Of a DNA stretch of 64,000 nt, positions 61,198 through 64,000 are shown in pieces; position 1 is the first letter of the stretch, and every line of letters starts with the position of its first letter. Under the pieces are notes generated by a model. It was not told the DNA's origin, ran no database searches, and was given only the letters and a program-made list of their open reading frames with translations. The stretch is from Cohnella baijiui (GTDB taxonomy: Bacteria > Bacillota > Bacilli > Paenibacillales > Paenibacillaceae): positions 371,385 through 435,384 of the forward strand of contig NZ_JAJFOW010000002.1 in the NCBI RefSeq assembly GCF_020731285.1, written 5' to 3'. A program made the position numbers and the translations under genes.

Positions 61198-61890
61198 ATG
61201 CCGCGAGTTCACGCGTTGCGATGGCTGGCTGTCTGCTGGCTCGCGCTGCAGCTCAGCGCTTGCGGTTCGGGCTCGCACGGCGTCGCTCCGACCTCGACCG
61301 GGCCCGATTCGACCGCAGGCGCTAACGTCTCGGGCGAAGCCACCCCATCCGCCTCTCCTGCAGCGACGCCTGCGGACAAGGAAGGGAAGGAACGGAAACC
61401 CGGCGCCCCCTCCGCATCGGCCCCGGAAACCGATGTCGGCACCTCTGCGTCGCCCGAGCGGTCTCGGCCGCCGATCGCCGTCGCGAGCAGCTTCGACGCG
61501 GAACGGCCGGCCCTCGGCAGCATCGCCCTCGGGGCGGACGAAACCGCCGTTGCGGGGGCATACGGATCGCCCGCGTCGCACTACGCGCTGCCGGACGGCC
61601 CACAGCGCATCGAGATGCGCGAGTACGAAGGGCTGACGGTCGGATTCGATCCGAACGGCAAAGTCGTCTACGTCGAAATCACGTCGGAGCGGACGGAAAC
61701 CGGCATACGCGGCTTATCCGTCGGTACGGGCGCGAAGGATGCCGCCAAGGCGCTCGGCCTTTCCAGCCCGACGGACACGAACGTCATCGCCGCCCGAGTG
61801 AACGGCGGCTTGCTCAAGCTGGATCTGGATCCCGGCAGCCGGGACGTCCTGTCGATCAAGCTGATCGGCGACGCGGATCCCGCCTCTTGA
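61198..61890 (+). CDS. Putative lipoprotein of unknown function
   Basis: A 230-aa exported protein. MPRVHALRWLAVCWLALQL runs to a lipobox LSAC, giving a lipid-modified Cys. A long Ala/Ser/Pro/Thr-rich linker (about 30-95) follows. The folded part begins at LGSIALGADETAVAGAYGSP and has two similar halves (LGSIALGADETAVAGAYGSP and RGLSVGTGAKDAAKALGLSS), like a duplicated small domain. Start ATG 61198 has GGGGG 7 bases upstream; ATG 61192 is too close. A strong terminator follows at 61916. The segment 60961-61197 holds its promoter region and a 16-bp tandem repeat (61029-61044, 61045-61060). Family not recognised. Confidence 0.75.
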   Translation: MPRVHALRWLAVCWLALQLSACGSGSHGVAPTSTGPDSTAGANVSGEATPSASPAATPADKEGKERKPGAPSASAPETDVGTSASPERSRPPIAVASSFDAERPALGSIALGADETAVAGAYGSPASHYALPDGPQRIEMREYEGLTVGFDPNGKVVYVEITSERTETGIRGLSVGTGAKDAAKALGLSSPTDTNVIAARVNGGLLKLDLDPGSRDVLSIKLIGDADPAS

Positions 61891-61915
61891 CGAAGCGATT
61901 CCCAAATACGTAATC

Positions 61916-61957
61916 AAGGCGATCTCCCGGTCTAACGGACCGGCGGGATCGCCTTTT
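61916..61957 (+). terminator. Terminator of the lipoprotein gene
   Basis: AAGGCGATC pairs with GATCGCCTT, with inner pairing CCGGTC/GACCGG, followed by TTCG. It lies 26 bases beyond the stop. Confidence 0.85.
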
Positions 61958-62053
61958 CGTTTCTTCTGCCGCGGCCAAGCTTGTCATGCCGGTTCCCCGA
62001 GGCGAATAGAATAGGTAGAAGGATCTGGGACAAGTGCCGGGGAGGTTCCGCAG

Positions 62054-63136
62054 ATGATCAGACAATGGGGCTTAAGCTTGCAAGTCGCCTTCACCTTTAT
62101 CGGAACCGTGGTCGGAGCAGGCTTCGCGACCGGGCGGGAAGTGTTGCAATTTTTCACCCGATTCGGCCATTGGGGCGCCCTCCTGATCGCGACGTCCACC
62201 CTGCTGTTCGTCTGGCTCGGCGCCAAGATGATGCTGATCTCCGCCCGGATGCAGGCGAGATCGTACGAAGATATGAACAAGCACCTGTTCGGCGATCGGC
62301 TCGGCGTATGGATCAGCCATCTCATGCTGATCGTCCTGCTCGGGGTGAACGCCGTCATGCTGGCCGGGGCGGGCAGCCTGTTTTCCGAGCATTTGAATCT
62401 CGGGTATCAGAGCGGCCTCCTGATCACGATGTTCGCCTGCTTTTTGCTGCTCCGCAAAGGGATGAATGCCATCCTGACGATCAACTCCCTCGTCGTCCCG
62501 CTCATGCTGCTGTTCACGGCCGTGCTCGTCGTCGACACGCTGCAGAGCCCCGGCGCGGGCCGCTGGCTCGTCCTCGAGACGGACGTCTCTCCTTGGGCCG
62601 CCTGGATGTCGCCGATTCTGTACGCGGCGTTTAACCTGTCGATGGCCCAGGCCGTGCTCGTGCCGCTCGGCGCCAAAATCGCCGATCCGGTCGTGCTGCG
62701 CCGCGGCGCCTGGATGGGCGGGCTCGGAATCGGCGGGATGCTGTTCGCGGGCCATCTCGCCTTGTCCGCCCACATGCCGGGCGTGCAGCAGTTCGATATT
62801 CCGATGGGCGATCTCGCGCGGGACCTGGGCCCGTGGATCCACTGGATCTTCGTGTTCCTCATCTTCATGGAAATTTTCACGACGCTCGTCTCGGACATTT
62901 ACGGGTTGACGCTGCAGTTGCGGGAGCGCATCAAAGTGCCGACGAGCCTGCTCACCGCCGTCGTGCTGCTCTTTTGCTTTGCGGCGGGGCAATTCGGCTT
63001 CGGACCGCTCCTCTCGTTCCTGTATCCGCTGTTCGGCATGCTGAGCTTGGGATGGCTTCTGCTGATGGGCCGCGACCCCGGACTGCCCCGGCAGGACCGG
63101 CCTCAGCCGCCGCCGGGCGATTCGCGGGCGGCTTAG
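62054..63136 (+). CDS. YkvI-like multi-helix membrane transporter
   Basis: A 360-aa protein with about ten hydrophobic segments. LQVAFTFIGTVVGAGFATGR at the N-terminus matches the conserved start of YkvI-family proteins, which belong to the APC-type transporter fold; the glycine-rich break in the first helix is typical of sodium- or proton-coupled carriers. The substrate is unknown for the family. A short Pro-rich tail ends the protein. A GGGGAGG-type site precedes the ATG. Its TAG stop overlaps the stop of the ATPase gene on the other strand (63133-63136). Confidence 0.82.
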   Translation: MIRQWGLSLQVAFTFIGTVVGAGFATGREVLQFFTRFGHWGALLIATSTLLFVWLGAKMMLISARMQARSYEDMNKHLFGDRLGVWISHLMLIVLLGVNAVMLAGAGSLFSEHLNLGYQSGLLITMFACFLLLRKGMNAILTINSLVVPLMLLFTAVLVVDTLQSPGAGRWLVLETDVSPWAAWMSPILYAAFNLSMAQAVLVPLGAKIADPVVLRRGAWMGGLGIGGMLFAGHLALSAHMPGVQQFDIPMGDLARDLGPWIHWIFVFLIFMEIFTTLVSDIYGLTLQLRERIKVPTSLLTAVVLLFCFAAGQFGFGPLLSFLYPLFGMLSLGWLLLMGRDPGLPRQDRPQPPPGDSRAA

Positions 63137-64000
63137 CGGGCGGCGGCGTCCTCGCGGCCCGGGAGGGTGACGAAACCTGCTTCGGGCAGACCTTGCCGGA
63201 AGGCGTGCGCCACATGCGCGTGGCACGTGAACAGCAGCGTCTGCCGCTCTCGCGCGATCCGTCCGACCACCTGCACCGCACGTGCCAGTCGGTCCGCATC
63301 GAAGTGGACGAACAGGTCGTCGAGCAGCAGCGGCAGCGCCTGGGAAGGCGATGCTGCCGCCGCCAGCGCGAGGCGAAGCGACAAATACATCTGCTCCTGG
63401 GTGCCCCGGCTCAGGAAGGAGCTGTCGACAAGCCGCCGGTCAGGCGTCTCCGCGAGCAGCGTCGCCTCGTCTCCCGGCGCCACGATCCGGACATAGGCGC
63501 CGCCCGTCATCTCCGCGAAGTGGTGCGATGCAGCCCGAAGCACCTCCGGTTGGCGCTCCTCTTCGAACGACCGCTTCGTGCGGCGGATCAGCTCGGCCGT
63601 CAGTGCCAGCATCGCATAGCGATCCAGATGCCGGTCCAACTCGCTCCGGCATTCCTCCAACGCCTGCGTCCGTTCCTCCAGTTCCGCCTCCCGGCGCAGC
63701 CGCTCCAGCTCCTGTGCGAGCCTGCCTCGCCGATCCAGCGCCTCCGAACGTTCCGCCTCCCGATCGGCCAAGTCCGTCCGCGCTCGCTCGGCCATCAGCC
63801 CGAGCGCCGCTTCGTCATGTCCGCCGAGCAGCGCCGCAAGCTCGGCGAGCCCCGCGGCGTCGCGGCCCGCCTCGAGCCGCAGCTCCGCTTCGCGCCGGGC
63901 GAGCCGCAGCGCGCGGCGGCGCTCGTCCACGCGCAGGCGCAGCTCGTACGCGTCCGCGCCGGGCGCGCCCGCGCCCGCGAGCGCCCCGCGGCCGCCCGCT
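63133..64000 (-). CDS. YhaN-like SMC-type ATPase, C-terminal part
   Basis: The frame is open to the window edge, so the start and the Walker A half lie outside. Visible: a long Arg/Glu/Ala-rich coiled coil to about 63560, then FAEMTGGAYVRIVAPGDEAT, an ABC-like signature FLSRGTQEQMYLSLRLALA, Walker B LPLLLDDLFVHFD, and a final TLLFTCHAHVAHAF. This is the C-terminal half of YhaN-type proteins related to SbcC/Rad50. The usual partner is a YhaO/SbcD-type nuclease, expected further right. It converges with the YkvI-like gene with overlapping stop codons. Confidence 0.82.
   Translation of the reverse strand, partial: AGGRGALAGAGAPGADAYELRLRVDERRRALRLARREAELRLEAGRDAAGLAELAALLGGHDEAALGLMAERARTDLADREAERSEALDRRGRLAQELERLRREAELEERTQALEECRSELDRHLDRYAMLALTAELIRRTKRSFEEERQPEVLRAASHHFAEMTGGAYVRIVAPGDEATLLAETPDRRLVDSSFLSRGTQEQMYLSLRLALAAAASPSQALPLLLDDLFVHFDADRLARAVQVVGRIARERQTLLFTCHAHVAHAFRQGLPEAGFVTLPGREDAAAR

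Noticed and set aside
62072..63226. A 384-aa minus-strand open frame
   Set aside because: Antisense to the YkvI-like membrane protein. His/Glu/Arg-rich shadow translation without a start site.

Overview
The window reads as chromosome from a Gram-positive, spore-forming member of the Paenibacillaceae (Paenibacillus/Cohnella type). This rests on the gene families rather than a marker gene: YesM/YesN-type two-component systems beside CUT1 sugar ABC transporters, an S-layer (SLH) anchored giant enzyme, a GerA-type germination gene remnant, strong GGAGG-type ribosome binding sites and AraC-type regulators. Base composition is uneven. The left part, especially around 4-7 kb, is AT-richer. The stretches around 36.4-44.9 kb and 60-64 kb are clearly GC-rich, and long antisense ORFs appear there.

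Layout. (1) 0-6.7 kb holds small stress or resistance units: a TetR gene cut by the left edge, an NmrA-like oxidoreductase divergent from a TetR gene, an AraC regulator plus SDR protein, and a DHA2 drug-efflux pump with a MarR repressor. (2) 6.9-22.6 kb is a glycan-utilisation locus read entirely on the minus strand: an SLH-anchored six-hairpin enzyme, two sugar permeases, a YesM-type kinase, a YesN-type regulator, a sugar-binding lipoprotein and a secreted lectin-tailed paralogue of the SLH enzyme. Four of its transcription starts carry the same spaced direct-repeat box. (3) 22.7-36.3 kb is a pectin/galacturonan-type locus (AraC regulator, binding protein, two permeases, 1,434-aa pectate-lyase-fold protein, GH4, GH38-like DUF5054 protein). 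It is bounded by two imperfect direct repeats: one is the 3' part of an intact tRNA-Leu(CAG), the other a decayed copy, as expected for an inserted island. (4) 36.4-42.3 kb is a third sugar transport operon with its own YesM/YesN pair. (5) 42.7-54.4 kb holds a split chromate transporter, a formylglycine-generating enzyme, a kinase and regulator on opposite strands, an acyltransferase, a RibD-like reductase, a GH51 arabinofuranosidase with an AraC regulator, and a sulfatase that is the natural client of the formylglycine enzyme. (6) 54.5-64 kb holds gerA and dsbA remnants, a membrane protein, a kinase/regulator pair, a second tRNA-Leu(CAG), two small conserved-looking genes, xpt, a lipoprotein, a YkvI-like transporter and the end of a YhaN-like ATPase gene.

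Most notable signals: (a) four matching direct-repeat boxes (12 + 8 + 12 bp, 20-bp period) upstream of four genes of locus 2, which look like the binding site of the local YesN regulator; (b) a two-copy structured element (40.8 and 59.7 kb), each copy just upstream of a minus-strand gene, with a conserved stem, an invariant 13-base block and two mutually exclusive hairpins of which one is terminator-like, so a candidate undescribed leader RNA; (c) the tRNA-Leu-bounded pectin island. All assignments come from reading the sequence. No database search was run.
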